NCBI GenBank assembly: GCA_942491115.1
Contig: CALNZV010000012.1
Coordinates: 1-64,000 of the forward strand
Length of the DNA stretch: 64,000 nt
Direction: 5' to 3'
DNA from: CALNZV01 sp942491115
GTDB lineage: Bacteria > Desulfobacterota > Desulfobacteria > Desulfobacterales > UBA5852
Below are positions 17,666-27,116 of the stretch, in pieces; the stretch's first letter is position 1; each line of letters opens with the position of its first letter. Both the position numbers and the translations under genes were made by a program. The notes under the pieces are model-generated. The model was not told the DNA's origin, ran no database searches, and saw nothing but the letters and a program-made list of their open reading frames with translations.

Positions 17666-19939
17666 TCAGCATCCCCGGGAGATACGGGATCGGATCTTCT
17701 TGATGGTGGCGTGTGACAAGAGGTCTTCCGCGTAGCGGGCGGCCCTGGTCAGGTCGGTCGCCCCGATGGTTTCCTGGACGGCCGGCAGAAACTGGGGGTC
17801 CGCGCTGAAGGTACGGATGCCGATGCCCAGAAGAAACGGGATGAATTCCGGCTCGTGGGCCATTTCCCCGCAGACCGAGACATCGACGCCCCGGTCGCCG
17901 GCGCAGGCGGCGATCTTGGAGAGACCGCGGAGCACTGCCGGGTGGGCGGGTTCGTAGTAATTCGCCACCAGCTCGTTGGATCGGTCAGCAGCCAGCATGA
18001 ACTGAATGAAATCATTGGTGCCGATGGAGAAAAAGTCGGCCACCGCCGCCAGATCGTCGAGAATTGAAAGGGTCGACGGCAGTTCGATCATCGCCCCGAC
18101 CCCAACGGATCCACCGACCTCGAATCCCTCCGACTCCAATGCCGATCGGCAGTGATCCGCCACGCCCCGGACCTCGATGAATTCATCCACGGAAGAGATC
18201 ATGGGAAACATGATTCGCAGCCTGTCGCTGCCCCCCGCCGCTCGAAAGACGGCCCGAAGCTGCTGCTCGAAGACCTGCCGGTAACGGAGGCTGAAACGGA
18301 TGGACCGCAGACCCAGTTCAGGGTTGGCTTCGACTTCCGTATCCGAGTAGGCCAGCATTTTTTCACCCCCCGCATCCAGGGTTCGAATCGTGATGGGTCC
18401 ATGGGGGATCTCTTCGAATAGCCGGCGGTAAATCAAAACCTGCTCTTCTTCCGAAGGAAATTCGGGCCGCACCAGGAAGGGAAACTCGGTTCGATACAAC
18501 CCCACCCCCTCGACACCGGGGCGGCCGGCGGCAGGCAGTTCGCTGAGCAGGTTGATGTTGGCCATCAATCGGATTCGATGGCCGTCGCGGGTGCGGGTTT
18601 CGGGGCGCATTCCACTCCCCGTCGAGGCTTGGTCTTCCCGGGCTTTGCGGGTCTGCTCAAACCGCCGGACCACCGATTCCCCCGGCGACAGATGGATATG
18701 CCCGTCCGTGGCGTCCATTATGGTCGGGGTTCCTTCGGGGATTTTGAGTAGGTCGCGGTTTTGGGTGATCACGACCGGGATGCCCATGGACCGGGAGATG
18801 ATGGCCACGTGAGAGGTGGCGCCCCCCCTCACCAGAATGATCCCTGCGGCATCTTCGGAGGCAAGCTTGAGAATGTCCGAGGGGTAGAGTTCGCGGGCTA
18901 TGACGATGTGCCCCGTGACCCTGCCACTGCCCGGACGGCTTCTGTGGGACATATTCTCGAGCAGCCGCGATGCCAGATCTTCGATGTCGTTGACTTTTTC
19001 TCGAATATAGGCGTGGGGGCTTTCCGAGAATATGGTGATATATTTTCTGGCGACGGAGCGCACCGCTTCCCGGGGTCTTGTTCCCTTCTCGATGAGGCGG
19101 CGGATATCTCCGGTGAACCGTTTGTCCTTTAGAATCATGAAATGGGCGCTGAAGATGAGGGAGGCGCCCTCCGGGAGGCGTTCGGCAAATCGCTTCTGGA
19201 GGTCGGTCAGCTGTTCGGCGCTGGCCGACAGGGCATTGGTGAAATCCTCGAGAGTGAGGGGGGGATCGGTGTCGAAATCTCCGGTCAGAAGGCGGCTCCT
19301 GCGTCGGTCCCGAACCGTTGCAGGCCCATAGGCGATGCCCGGTGACACGGGGGTTGCGGCGATGTAGTCTCCGGCAGCGGCCGGCAGGGGGGGGGCTTTT
19401 GCGGCGGTTTCGGCCCTGACCACGTCCATCAGGAGACGGGCGTTTCCGATGGCGCCGGCCATTTGGGAGGCCGTTGCTTTCAGGGCCTTGGTGTCCATGT
19501 CATCGAAATAGTCCGGGTGCTCGTGCTGAACCACCATCACCCCGATCTTCTCCTCTCCACGGAGAATCGGAACGGAAAGAAAGGACTCGAACCGGTCTTC
19601 TTCGGCCTCTTCGAAGTACCGAAACCGTGGGTTCGAAGACGCCGATCCCTCCAAGACGGGTTCGGCCGCCTCCAGAGTGGATCCGACCAGCCCCTCGCCG
19701 GGCTTCATGCGAATCTGACCGATCGCTGCCGGGTTGAGCCCGATCGTGGCCTGCAGAACCAGATCCCCGGCCTCCTCGTCGTAGAGGTAAATGGAGCAGA
19801 CGTCAGCCGCCAGATGGCGGGCCACCATCTTGACGGTTCGTTCGAGAAAGATTTCAATGTTGTCGCTGCCGATCAGAAGGGCGGACAGGTCGCTGATGTC
19901 GCAGAGGAGATTGAGGTGGTCCCGCCTGGTCTTTTTCAT
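17666..19939 (-). CDS. ptsP: PEP-protein phosphotransferase PtsP (GAF + enzyme I)
   Basis: 757 residues. An N-terminal GAF domain (about 15-165; VCSIYLYDEEAG, FESFLSVPI) precedes a complete enzyme I: SPGIAYGPA, phospho-histidine His377 in GGATSHVAIISRSMGIP, the PEP-binding GVGLYRTEFPFL, IRTLDAGGEK, NPELGLRSIRFSL, GAMIELPS, FFSIGTNDFIQ and the active-site cysteine in VSVCGEMA. PtsP is the first kinase of the nitrogen-type PTS, passing phosphate from PEP to NPr. No HPr/NPr or EIIA gene is in the window. It lies 63 bp downstream of the ferritin-like gene on the same strand and converges with the ABC gene. Confidence 0.95.
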   Translation of the reverse strand: MKKTRRDHLNLLCDISDLSALLIGSDNIEIFLERTVKMVARHLAADVCSIYLYDEEAGDLVLQATIGLNPAAIGQIRMKPGEGLVGSTLEAAEPVLEGSASSNPRFRYFEEAEEDRFESFLSVPILRGEEKIGVMVVQHEHPDYFDDMDTKALKATASQMAGAIGNARLLMDVVRAETAAKAPPLPAAAGDYIAATPVSPGIAYGPATVRDRRRSRLLTGDFDTDPPLTLEDFTNALSASAEQLTDLQKRFAERLPEGASLIFSAHFMILKDKRFTGDIRRLIEKGTRPREAVRSVARKYITIFSESPHAYIREKVNDIEDLASRLLENMSHRSRPGSGRVTGHIVIARELYPSDILKLASEDAAGIILVRGGATSHVAIISRSMGIPVVITQNRDLLKIPEGTPTIMDATDGHIHLSPGESVVRRFEQTRKAREDQASTGSGMRPETRTRDGHRIRLMANINLLSELPAAGRPGVEGVGLYRTEFPFLVRPEFPSEEEQVLIYRRLFEEIPHGPITIRTLDAGGEKMLAYSDTEVEANPELGLRSIRFSLRYRQVFEQQLRAVFRAAGGSDRLRIMFPMISSVDEFIEVRGVADHCRSALESEGFEVGGSVGVGAMIELPSTLSILDDLAAVADFFSIGTNDFIQFMLAADRSNELVANYYEPAHPAVLRGLSKIAACAGDRGVDVSVCGEMAHEPEFIPFLLGIGIRTFSADPQFLPAVQETIGATDLTRAARYAEDLLSHATIKKIRSRISRGC

Positions 19940-20002
19940 CGGGGTCGGTTGCCGTGTTGAAGGTGGGCGAGAGTCGGCGGGATGTCCCGCCGACGGAAAT
20001 GA

Positions 20003-20506
20003 TCAGAACGGCCAGAAGCTGTTGTCGTGCCAGATGGATTCGGTGACTTCCCGTTCCACATCGGCGAGAAAATCCAAGTGGGTTTTTTCCCATCCCACCA
20101 ACCATTGGTAGAGGGCTTTTTCATCCACGTCGCTGGTGGCGTCCCGCCGGTCGGCGTAAAGCCGGATGGCATTTTTTTCCAGCGTCATGGCTGCCGCGAT
20201 GGCCGCGGTTTCAAAGCTTGCGGCGGTCAGCGAGGCCGCCAGATCTTTGGTGATGACGGCGGCGGCAAATCCTTCGCTTTCCCTTGCTCCGGCGTCGGGC
20301 GCCGAAAACCGTCCCGACTCATGAACGGTTTTGAACTGGTCGTTCAACACCTGAATATGACGCATTTCTTCTTCGGCCATCATTTCGAAAAATTGTTTCA
20401 CGGCGGGCTTTTCAGCCTGTTTGGCGACGGTGCTGTAAAAACTGTGCCCCCGCCGTTCGAGCAGGATGGCCTGTTTCAGAACCTGGATCGCGGTGTCTTT
20501 CTCCAT
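20003..20506 (-). CDS. Rubrerythrin/ferritin-like di-iron protein
   Basis: 167 residues, a four-helix bundle with carboxylate-histidine iron ligands: AILLERRGHSFY (helix 1), FEMMAEEEMRHIQVL (helix 2; ExxH), MTLEKNAIRLY (helix 3) and LVGWEKTHLDFL (helix 4; ExxH). It lacks the C-terminal rubredoxin domain of true rubrerythrin and matches the rubrerythrin-like YciE/COG1633 group. Such proteins usually reduce peroxide or handle iron. ATG at 20506 has GGGAGA 8 bp upstream; an upstream ATG adds 16 low-complexity residues. It probably shares a transcript with ptsP. Confidence 0.88.
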   Translation of the reverse strand: MEKDTAIQVLKQAILLERRGHSFYSTVAKQAEKPAVKQFFEMMAEEEMRHIQVLNDQFKTVHESGRFSAPDAGARESEGFAAAVITKDLAASLTAASFETAAIAAAMTLEKNAIRLYADRRDATSDVDEKALYQWLVGWEKTHLDFLADVEREVTESIWHDNSFWPF

Positions 20507-20860
20507 CGGGTGTCTCCCTGTCTTTGGTGGGCTCGGGCATCGCCCCGGTGTCATCGGCTGATCGCTGACGCGCCCGGTTGGAATTCGTGTTGATTTATCC
20601 GCGGGAACGGGGCATATTCCGCGCGGGTGGACGATTCGTGTACCGGCCGGTCAAAAATGGGGGCTGCAATCGGCTGCGGGACTCATTCGATTCCGCTGCC
20701 GTTGGACAAGCTAAAACAGGTCACGCCAAATCTCAAGGTCGAATCCCGCCTTCGCTGCGGTTGACGTCCTTGGATCCCCCACCCGCTGTCTTCGGGGAAC
20801 CCATGGACGGCCAACGCCGGACGAGCGTCTGGCCCCCGGGAGCAATAAGGGAGTGGTTGG
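20507..20860. other. 354-bp divergent region without a gene
   Basis: It lies between the leftward ferritin-like gene and the rightward bactofilin genes and presumably carries both promoters. No reading frame in it looks like protein and I find no strong palindrome. Confidence 0.5.
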
Positions 20861-21295
20861 ATGTTCAAATTCAGGAAGAAAAACGGCGACAGCCTTTCGG
20901 CCCCACCTTCGGGGACCGGCAGCGAAACCCGTATCGGATCGACGGTTCGAATCGAGGGCAATCTGTCGGGCCGGGGTCGGGCCGTCATTTCGGGTACGGT
21001 CATCGGCGGCTGCACCCTTGACGAATCGGTATTTCTGGAGGCGGGTGCCCGGCTCGAAGGGGTGCTTAGCAGCCGACGGATCCATATCGGAGGGTCCCAC
21101 AAAGGCGAAATCGATGCATCGGAGGCGGTGGTGATCGCTGATTCGGCCCGGATCGACGCCACCATCAGAACCGCCAGCCTCGTCATGGAAGACGGGGCCG
21201 TCGTCAACGGAGCGATTCGGGTCGACCCGCCCCCATCAGGGGCTCGGGGAATGCGTTCCGATGGGCGAAAACGAAGAAAGAACACCCCACTGTGA
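20861..21295 (+). CDS. Bactofilin (polymer-forming cytoskeletal protein), first copy
   Basis: 144 residues. A basic N-terminus (MFKFRKKNGD), a short disordered stretch, then the bactofilin right-handed beta-helix (about 24-115) with regular short turns: STVRIEGNLSGRGRAVISG, SSRRIHIGGSHKGEIDASE, and DATIRTASLVMEDGAVVNG. It ends in a basic tail (RKRRK). Bactofilins polymerise without nucleotides into membrane-associated scaffolds. ATG at 20861 lies 11 bp after AAGGGAG. Its stop overlaps the GTG start of the second bactofilin, so the two are coupled. Confidence 0.88.
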   Translation: MFKFRKKNGDSLSAPPSGTGSETRIGSTVRIEGNLSGRGRAVISGTVIGGCTLDESVFLEAGARLEGVLSSRRIHIGGSHKGEIDASEAVVIADSARIDATIRTASLVMEDGAVVNGAIRVDPPPSGARGMRSDGRKRRKNTPL

Positions 21296-21666
21296 CTGCT
21301 AACGGTTCCCACAGCAAATTGTCGACAGGTGCGGCAGACCCCCACGACATCTATTCGGTCATCAGCCGCGACGTCACCGTAGACGGAGACATCATCGCCC
21401 GGGAGGATCTTCGGATCGAAGGCACGGTCAAGGGAGGCATCCGAACCACGGGTGCGGTGGTTGTGGAGCCGACAGGGGCCGTGGCTTCGGGTATCAAAGC
21501 CGAATGGATTCTCATTCGAGGGCGGGTGTCCGGAGATGTCGAGGCGACAGGGCGGGTGGAAATCGACGACAACGGAAGGCTCCAAGGCAACTGCACCGCC
21601 GCCTCCATCCGCATCAACGAAGGGGCCGTATTCGAAGGCCGATCCGACATTCGCAAACTCCCCTAA
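21292..21666 (+). CDS. Bactofilin, second copy
   Basis: 124 residues starting with GTG at 21292 inside the stop of the first copy. A short disordered N-terminus leads into the beta-helix: SRDVTVDGDIIAREDLRIEG, TVKGGIRTTGAVVVEPTG, and GRVSGDVEATGRVEIDDNG. It ends IRINEGAVFEG then RSDIRKLP. It is shorter, with a less basic tail than its neighbour, so the pair are diverged paralogues that may co-polymerise. The next gene encodes a membrane-tethered protease. Confidence 0.9.
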   Translation: MTANGSHSKLSTGAADPHDIYSVISRDVTVDGDIIAREDLRIEGTVKGGIRTTGAVVVEPTGAVASGIKAEWILIRGRVSGDVEATGRVEIDDNGRLQGNCTAASIRINEGAVFEGRSDIRKLP

Positions 21667-21713
21667 GCCATACCCTCGGCGGCCCCTGCTGCCGACATCA
21701 GAATGGACACGAT

Positions 21714-22781
21714 GTGGTCGATGACCCCCCTGCCACCGTCGATTTGGATCCCGCTGATCCCCCCCTGGGGCTGAACGTCTCTCGAGGGGTCACTTCCCGT
21801 AGCATCGGGAGGGGGCGGACCCGACGGAGAGGGTTGGCGGTCGCCGGCATTGCCCTGGCGGTGTCTTTATGTCTGGCGACCCTGGTGGGTGCCGTCGACG
21901 GCCCGTCGGTGATTCATCGGGTGGACGCTCCGAAGGTCCGATGGGTGTTTGTGGATATGAACCCGGAGGTCCTTGACTCTCTGAGTGCCGCCTACGATCA
22001 GGCCAAAACCGGCCTCGAGGACCGACTGGGCTGGCCCGTGGACTTCGTCCCCACGGTGATGGTCGTGGGTGACCGGCAGCGGTTCCAGGCCATGGCCGGC
22101 CGCCTCGCCGTCGCCGGTTTCGCCGTTCCCGACCGGATGACCATGGTGCTCGACTACCCGGGGGCCGTTGCCGCCGGCACGCTGGTCCCCTTGATTCGCC
22201 ATGAATTGTGTCACCTGCTCCTTCACCACCGCATCCCATCCGGCCTTCTATCACGCTGGATGGACGAGGGGGTGGCCCAATGGGCGAGCGACGGGCTTTC
22301 GGAACTGGTGGACGGATGGGACCGGCGCCTGCTCCCAAAAGCGGTGAATACCGGTCGCCACTTTCCCTTGGAAGACCTGGATGGGGCATTCTACGGTTCC
22401 CCGCGAACCGTCACTCTGGCCTATGCCCAGTCCGCCAGCCTTGTCCGCTTTCTGGTCGATCGCTTCGGAGACCGGACCCTTGTCCGTCTACTGGAGGCCA
22501 TGGGGCGGGGGGAGGGCTTCGACGCCGGGGTCCGGTCGGCTGCGGGAATTTCCCTATCCGAATGGGAATCCCTCTGGGAGAGGTCCTTCAAGACCGTGGG
22601 GGCTCGGCTGGCGGTCCTGGCCGCTCATCTGTATCCCATGCTCTTTTTTCTGATGGCGGTTCTGACGCTGGTGGCCTTTATGCGCTACCGCCGCCGTCGA
22701 CTGGCCATGGCGGCGGAAGAGGATGAGGAGGACCTCACCGAGCCTCCAGGGCCGACTTCATCCGGGCCACCGCCTCACTGA
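21714..22781 (+). CDS. Exported, membrane-anchored zinc peptidase (peptidase-MA-like)
   Basis: About 355 residues if the GTG at 21714 is used; the start is uncertain, and TTGs at 21744 or 21834 would also keep the signal segment (AVAGIALAVSLCLATLVGA). The catalytic domain has HELCH at residues 163-167 and a downstream WMDEGVAQW, where E185 is the third zinc ligand, the gluzincin arrangement of the peptidase-MA family. A C-terminal membrane helix (LYPMLFFLMAVLTLVAFM) followed by RYRRRR and an acidic tail anchors it with the protease outside the cytoplasm. It follows two bactofilins, so a role in envelope remodelling is plausible. The last 47 bp overlap the convergent PatB gene. Confidence 0.8.
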   Translation: MVDDPPATVDLDPADPPLGLNVSRGVTSRSIGRGRTRRRGLAVAGIALAVSLCLATLVGAVDGPSVIHRVDAPKVRWVFVDMNPEVLDSLSAAYDQAKTGLEDRLGWPVDFVPTVMVVGDRQRFQAMAGRLAVAGFAVPDRMTMVLDYPGAVAAGTLVPLIRHELCHLLLHHRIPSGLLSRWMDEGVAQWASDGLSELVDGWDRRLLPKAVNTGRHFPLEDLDGAFYGSPRTVTLAYAQSASLVRFLVDRFGDRTLVRLLEAMGRGEGFDAGVRSAAGISLSEWESLWERSFKTVGARLAVLAAHLYPMLFFLMAVLTLVAFMRYRRRRLAMAAEEDEEDLTEPPGPTSSGPPPH

Positions 22782-23880
22782 GTCGGCTGCGGTTGCAACC
22801 GAAATTGAGTCGCAGATAGCCTTTGCCCCCGAAGGGAGTCCCGTCGGACATCCCTACGCCGGCCGTTTCAAAAAACGCCGCCGGCGCCTCGATTCCGCTT
22901 GCCCGGGTATCGATCCAGGCCAGATAGGTGGCTTCCACCGGCGACATCGACAGGCCGGGCAGGGTGTTCACCGCATCCATCAGCCGGTCCCGGTTTTCAC
23001 GAAGATAGGTCAGCAGGCCGGATAACCAGGGCCCGCCGTCCCGATAAGCTGCCAGAGCCGCCGTGTATCCCATGAGATTGACACCCGGAACCAGCCCGGC
23101 AGTGGCCCTCACGAACCGGCGCCTCACCCCCGGGTCCGGAATGACCGCGAAGGCGCACCCCAGGCCGGGTAGGTTGAACGTTTTGCTGGGGGCCATCAGG
23201 GTAATGCTACGGGCGGCGGCGTCCTCGTCCAGAAGGGCGAAGGGCAGATGGCGTTTTTCCGGATCGAGGACAAGACCGCTGTGGATTTCGTCCGAGCACA
23301 CCAGCAGGTCATGGCGGCGGCACAACCGGGCCAGGGGGACAAGTTCCTCCCGGCTGAATACGCGGCCCACCGGGTTGTGGGGGGAGGAGAGCATGAGAAG
23401 CCGGGTCCGGGGGGTAACCGCCGCTTCGATTCCCGCCAGATTCATCGACCAGCGTCCACCGCTGTTTTGCAGGGGAACGGCAACGCATCGTCGATCCACG
23501 TGGGCCGGTGCCGACAGAAACGGCGGATAGACCGGGGACATGACGATGACCTCGTCGCCCGGATCCCCGGCCATCCGGCAGGCACCGTTCAATCCTGGTA
23601 CGACCCCCGGGAGCCACAGAAGCCATTCCGGCTGAACCGTCCAGGAATACTCCTGGAGCAAGGTCCGGAGTACCACATCGACCAGTTCTTTGGGAGGATC
23701 GGTATAGCCGTAGACCCCATGATCGGCCCGAGCCTTGAGGGCTTCGATCACCGGCTGGGGTGAACGGAAGTCCATGTCAGCCACCCACATCGGAAGCATA
23801 TCCTTGCTGCCGTAGCGGTCCCACTTCAGACTAGATGTCCCGGTGCGGTCCACCGGTGCGTCGAAATCAACGGTTCCCAT
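22735..23880 (-). CDS. PatB/MalY-type PLP enzyme (cystathionine beta-lyase-like)
   Basis: 381 residues, fold-type I aminotransferase. It begins FDAPVDRTGTSSLKWDRYG and LPMWVADMDF, the MalY/PatB signature. Later come LPGVVPGLNGA, SSPHNPVGRVFS, VCSDEIHSGLVL and the PLP lysine in APSKTFNLPGLGCAF, ending with YLRLNFGCNRS. MalY/PatB enzymes cleave C-S bonds of cystathionine or cysteine, releasing a thiol, pyruvate and ammonia. It converges on the peptidase gene with a 47-bp coding overlap. Aminotransferase activity remains an alternative. Confidence 0.9.
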   Translation of the reverse strand: MGTVDFDAPVDRTGTSSLKWDRYGSKDMLPMWVADMDFRSPQPVIEALKARADHGVYGYTDPPKELVDVVLRTLLQEYSWTVQPEWLLWLPGVVPGLNGACRMAGDPGDEVIVMSPVYPPFLSAPAHVDRRCVAVPLQNSGGRWSMNLAGIEAAVTPRTRLLMLSSPHNPVGRVFSREELVPLARLCRRHDLLVCSDEIHSGLVLDPEKRHLPFALLDEDAAARSITLMAPSKTFNLPGLGCAFAVIPDPGVRRRFVRATAGLVPGVNLMGYTAALAAYRDGGPWLSGLLTYLRENRDRLMDAVNTLPGLSMSPVEATYLAWIDTRASGIEAPAAFFETAGVGMSDGTPFGGKGYLRLNFGCNRSRLSEAVARMKSALEAR

Positions 23881-23946
23881 CGGTCGGTCTCCTCTTTGTC
23901 ACGGGGCAGATAGGCAGGGGAAATATCAGATCTTGGAGGTGTGGGA

Positions 23947-23981
23947 AAGTAAAATGCCGCCGGGACCGATGGCCCGGCGGC
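23947..23981 (-). terminator. Rho-independent terminator after aceA
   Basis: On the minus strand, GCCGCCGGG and CCCGGCGGC (23981-23973 and 23964-23956) form a perfect 9-bp stem with an 8-nt loop. ATTTTACTTT follows. It sits 24 bp past the isocitrate lyase stop. Confidence 0.8.
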
Positions 23982-24004
23982 TAAGGGGGCGGCGGGGACG
24001 CCGG

Positions 24005-25345
24005 TCAGAACTGATCGGATTCGGTGGAACCGTCCATGGCCCGGACGGAGGTGTCCCCGGAGGTCACCACGTTCATGAGTCGGTCGAAATAGCCGGCACC
24101 GACAAATTTCTGGTGGGTGATAGCCGCGTAGCCATCCTCTTTTTCCTGCTCGAACTCCGTCTGCTGGAACTGGGAGTAAGCCAGCATGCCGTCATCCCGA
24201 TACGCTTTGGCGAGATTGAACATGCCGAGGTTGAGGGAATGGAATCCGGCCAGGGTGACGAACTGGAATTTGTACCCCATGGCTCCCAATTCCCGCTGAA
24301 ATCCATGGATGGTGGTATCGTCCAGGTGGGCCTTCCAGTTAAAGGACGGCGAACAGTTGTAGGCCAGGGGCTTGTCCGGATATTCTGCCTTGACGGCGTC
24401 GGCAAACCGTCTGGCCTGCTCGATGTCGGGGCGGGACGTTTCGCACCAGACCAGATCCGCATAAGGTGCGTAGGCAAGGGCCCGGGCGATGGCGGCGTCG
24501 ATTCCGGACCGCACCCGGTAAAACCCCTCGCTGGTTCTGGGCTCGTCGACGATGAAGGGGCGATCCCGTTCGTCGATGTCGCTGGTCAGGAGCGTGGCCG
24601 CATCTGCATCGGTACGTGCCACGAGTACGGAGGGCACCCCGCAGACATCGGCTGCCAGGCGGGCGGCCACCAGCTTGGTGATGAATTCCCTCGTCGGCAC
24701 GAGTACTTTTCCGCCTAAATGGCCGCATTTCTTTGCGGATGCCAGCTGGTCCTCGTAGTGAACCCCTGAGGCGCCGGCTTCGATCATCTGTTTCATGAGT
24801 TCGTAGGCATTCAATGGACCCCCGAAGCCGGCTTCAGCATCGGCGACAATGGGGGCGAACCAGTAGGGACCGTCCGTGCACCCGTCCAGGACCTGAATCT
24901 GATCCGCCCGCCGGAGGGCGTTGTTGATTCGCCGGACCACCACCGGGACGCTGTTGGCGGGATAGAGGCTCTGGTCGGGGTACATTTCGTAGGCCAGATT
25001 GTTGTCGGCGGCCACCTGCCAGCCGGACAGGTAAATGGCCTTTAAGCCCGCCTCCACCTGCTGCACCGCCTGGTTTCCGGTCAAGGCTCCCAAAGCCGCT
25101 ACGTAGTCTTCGGTTTGGATGAGGTTCCAAAGTCGCTTGGCACCGATCTTGGCAAAGGTGTGATCGATTTTGAGGGTTCCTCTGAGTTTGAGCATTTCCT
25201 CGGGGGTGTATGGCCGAAGGACATCTTTCCAACGGGGGTCCTCCGACCATTCCTCACGAAGCGCCTCGGCCTCTTCAAAATCGATCTCGTGGCAGGTCAG
25301 CCGCCGTTCCCATTCGACCGCTTTTTCCTGAATCGTTTTGGCCAT
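24005..25345 (-). CDS. aceA: Isocitrate lyase
   Basis: 446 residues. It splits isocitrate into glyoxylate and succinate, the first step of the glyoxylate shunt. Signatures: VADAEAGFGGPLNAYE (metal and substrate binding), HYEDQLASAKKCGHLGGK with the catalytic cysteine in KKCGH, LVARTDADAA, WCETSRPD and YNCSPSFNWK. The length and motifs match the proteobacterial tetrameric enzyme. ATG at 25345 has AAGGAG 9 bp upstream. It lies 40 bp after aceB on the same strand, so one aceBA transcript ends at the hairpin near 23950. Confidence 0.97.
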   Translation of the reverse strand: MAKTIQEKAVEWERRLTCHEIDFEEAEALREEWSEDPRWKDVLRPYTPEEMLKLRGTLKIDHTFAKIGAKRLWNLIQTEDYVAALGALTGNQAVQQVEAGLKAIYLSGWQVAADNNLAYEMYPDQSLYPANSVPVVVRRINNALRRADQIQVLDGCTDGPYWFAPIVADAEAGFGGPLNAYELMKQMIEAGASGVHYEDQLASAKKCGHLGGKVLVPTREFITKLVAARLAADVCGVPSVLVARTDADAATLLTSDIDERDRPFIVDEPRTSEGFYRVRSGIDAAIARALAYAPYADLVWCETSRPDIEQARRFADAVKAEYPDKPLAYNCSPSFNWKAHLDDTTIHGFQRELGAMGYKFQFVTLAGFHSLNLGMFNLAKAYRDDGMLAYSQFQQTEFEQEKEDGYAAITHQKFVGAGYFDRLMNVVTSGDTSVRAMDGSTESDQF

Positions 25346-25385
25346 CGTCTTTCTCCTTTCGAGGGTCCGCCGGGAGGCGGAACGG

Positions 25386-26984
25386 CTAGTCTATGAGCTC
25401 GTAAGTCCGAAGGGTCAGAAATTCGTCGAGATCATCCCGGGCGACGATCTCCTTGAAGAGCCTTGCGGCAGTATCGTAGTTGCCGTTTTGGTAGGCTTGG
25501 CTTCCAACCTCGGATTTGATCTTTTCGAGTTCCTCCTCCAGGACGGTTCCCACGATCTCGGCGGAAATGTCCCGGCCATCCTCGAGCTTCCCCTGGGGAT
25601 GGTGAATCCACTGCCAGACCTGGGTTCTGGAAATTTCTGCCGTGGCCGCATCCTCCATCAGGTTATAGAGGGGCACGCATCCGTTCCCCGACAGCCAGTT
25701 GGCAATGTATTGAACGCCGACGCTGACATTGGCCCTCAACCCTCCTTCGGTGATGGTTCCTTCGGGGCGTTTCAGAAGATCCCGGGCCGTGATCGTCACA
25801 TCCTCCCTCAGCCGGTCGATCTGGTTTGGGGCGGGCATGGCCGCGTTGAATTCCTCCAAGGCGATGGGTACCAGTCCCGGGTGGGCCACCCAGGTGCCGT
25901 CATGGCCGTCGCCGGCTTCCCGTACCTTGTCCTCCCGTACCTTGGCCAGGGCTTCAGCATTTTTATCGGGGTCGCTCTTGATGGGAATCTGGGCGGCCAT
26001 CCCGCCGATGGCATGGGCGCCCCTGCGGTGACAGGTCTGAATGACCAGAAGCGAGTAGGACCGCATGCAGTGGCGGGTCATGGTGATTTGGGCCCGATCT
26101 GGAAAGATATAGTCGGGGACGTTCTTGAATTTTTTGATGAAACTGAAGATGTAATCCCATCGACCGCAGTTGAGGCCTGCCATGTGATCCTTCAGCTCGT
26201 AGAGGATTTCATCGATCTCGAAAGCGGCCAGGATGGTTTCGATCAAAACGGTGGCCTTAATGGTGCCGTTGGGGATGCCCAGCAGCTCCTGGGCCCGAAC
26301 GAATACATCGTTCCAGAGTCTTGCCTCCAAATGGTTTTCGAGCTTCGGCAGATAGAAGTAGGGGCCCGATCCCTTGTCTATGAGGCCTTTGGCGTTGTGA
26401 AAAAACGTGAGGCCGAAATCAAACAGACTCCCGGAAATTGGGGTGCCGTCGACCCGCACATGTTTTTCCAACAGGTGCCACCCCCGGGGCCGGACGATGA
26501 GGGTGGCGGTGGCATCCTTCAGGGCATAGGATTTCCCTTCCGGGCTGGTGAAGGAGATGGTGCCCTTCACCGCGTCGATGAGGTTGATTTGGCCCTCGAT
26601 GGTGCCGGTCCAAGTGGGTGCATGGGCATCCTCAAAATCGGCCATGAAGCACTTGGCCCCGGAATTGAGGGCGTTGATGATCATCTTTCGGTCGACGGGA
26701 CCCGTAATTTCCACCCGGCGATCCTGAAGATCGACGGGAACCGGCGCCACTGTCCAGCTGTCGTTGCGGATGTCCGCGGTTTCGGGAAGAAAATCGGGCA
26801 GCTTGCCGGCATCGATCTCGGCTTGGATGGACTGCCGACGTTCAAGGATGCCTCGTCGCCGGCTTTCGAATTCCCTTGCAAGACTCCCGATAAATCGAAG
26901 GGCGTCCGGGGTCAGCACCTCGTCGAACCGGCCCTGAATCGGACCGTGAACGGCGATGCCGTCGATGGTGATGGTGGGTTCCAT
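25386..26984 (-). CDS. aceB: Malate synthase A
   Basis: 532 residues, the length of the short (A) isoform. It condenses glyoxylate with acetyl-CoA to malate. Conserved stretches include FMADFEDAHAPTW, LIVRPRGWHLLEKHV, FFHNAKGLIDKGSGPYFYLP, VLIETILAAFEIDEILYEL, GLNCGRWDYIFSFIKK and ANWLSGNGCVPLYNLMEDAA. ATG at 26984 has AAGGGGG upstream; a longer in-frame extension runs into A+T-rich regulatory DNA. It precedes aceA by 40 bp and lies 337 bp downstream of aceK. Confidence 0.96.
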   Translation of the reverse strand: MEPTITIDGIAVHGPIQGRFDEVLTPDALRFIGSLAREFESRRRGILERRQSIQAEIDAGKLPDFLPETADIRNDSWTVAPVPVDLQDRRVEITGPVDRKMIINALNSGAKCFMADFEDAHAPTWTGTIEGQINLIDAVKGTISFTSPEGKSYALKDATATLIVRPRGWHLLEKHVRVDGTPISGSLFDFGLTFFHNAKGLIDKGSGPYFYLPKLENHLEARLWNDVFVRAQELLGIPNGTIKATVLIETILAAFEIDEILYELKDHMAGLNCGRWDYIFSFIKKFKNVPDYIFPDRAQITMTRHCMRSYSLLVIQTCHRRGAHAIGGMAAQIPIKSDPDKNAEALAKVREDKVREAGDGHDGTWVAHPGLVPIALEEFNAAMPAPNQIDRLREDVTITARDLLKRPEGTITEGGLRANVSVGVQYIANWLSGNGCVPLYNLMEDAATAEISRTQVWQWIHHPQGKLEDGRDISAEIVGTVLEEELEKIKSEVGSQAYQNGNYDTAARLFKEIVARDDLDEFLTLRTYELID

Positions 26985-27116
26985 AGTTACCCCCTTCTGT
27001 GTCGGATCCGTGATTGAGGGTTCCCGGCCACAGGGGCGAGGAACCCGATTCCGATTGCTGGGATGCATGGTGATAATCGATTGTATCCAGCATGGAAAAT
27101 ATGACGTGGATTGATA

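Noticed and set aside
18381..18389. A GTTCGAATC match to a tRNA T-loop (another lies near 20945)
   Set aside because: Both lie inside confident genes (ptsP and the first bactofilin) with no surrounding cloverleaf.
25338..27017. A 559-codon open frame opposite malate synthase
   Set aside because: Same reason: aceB is certain on the minus strand and the mirror frame has no family features.
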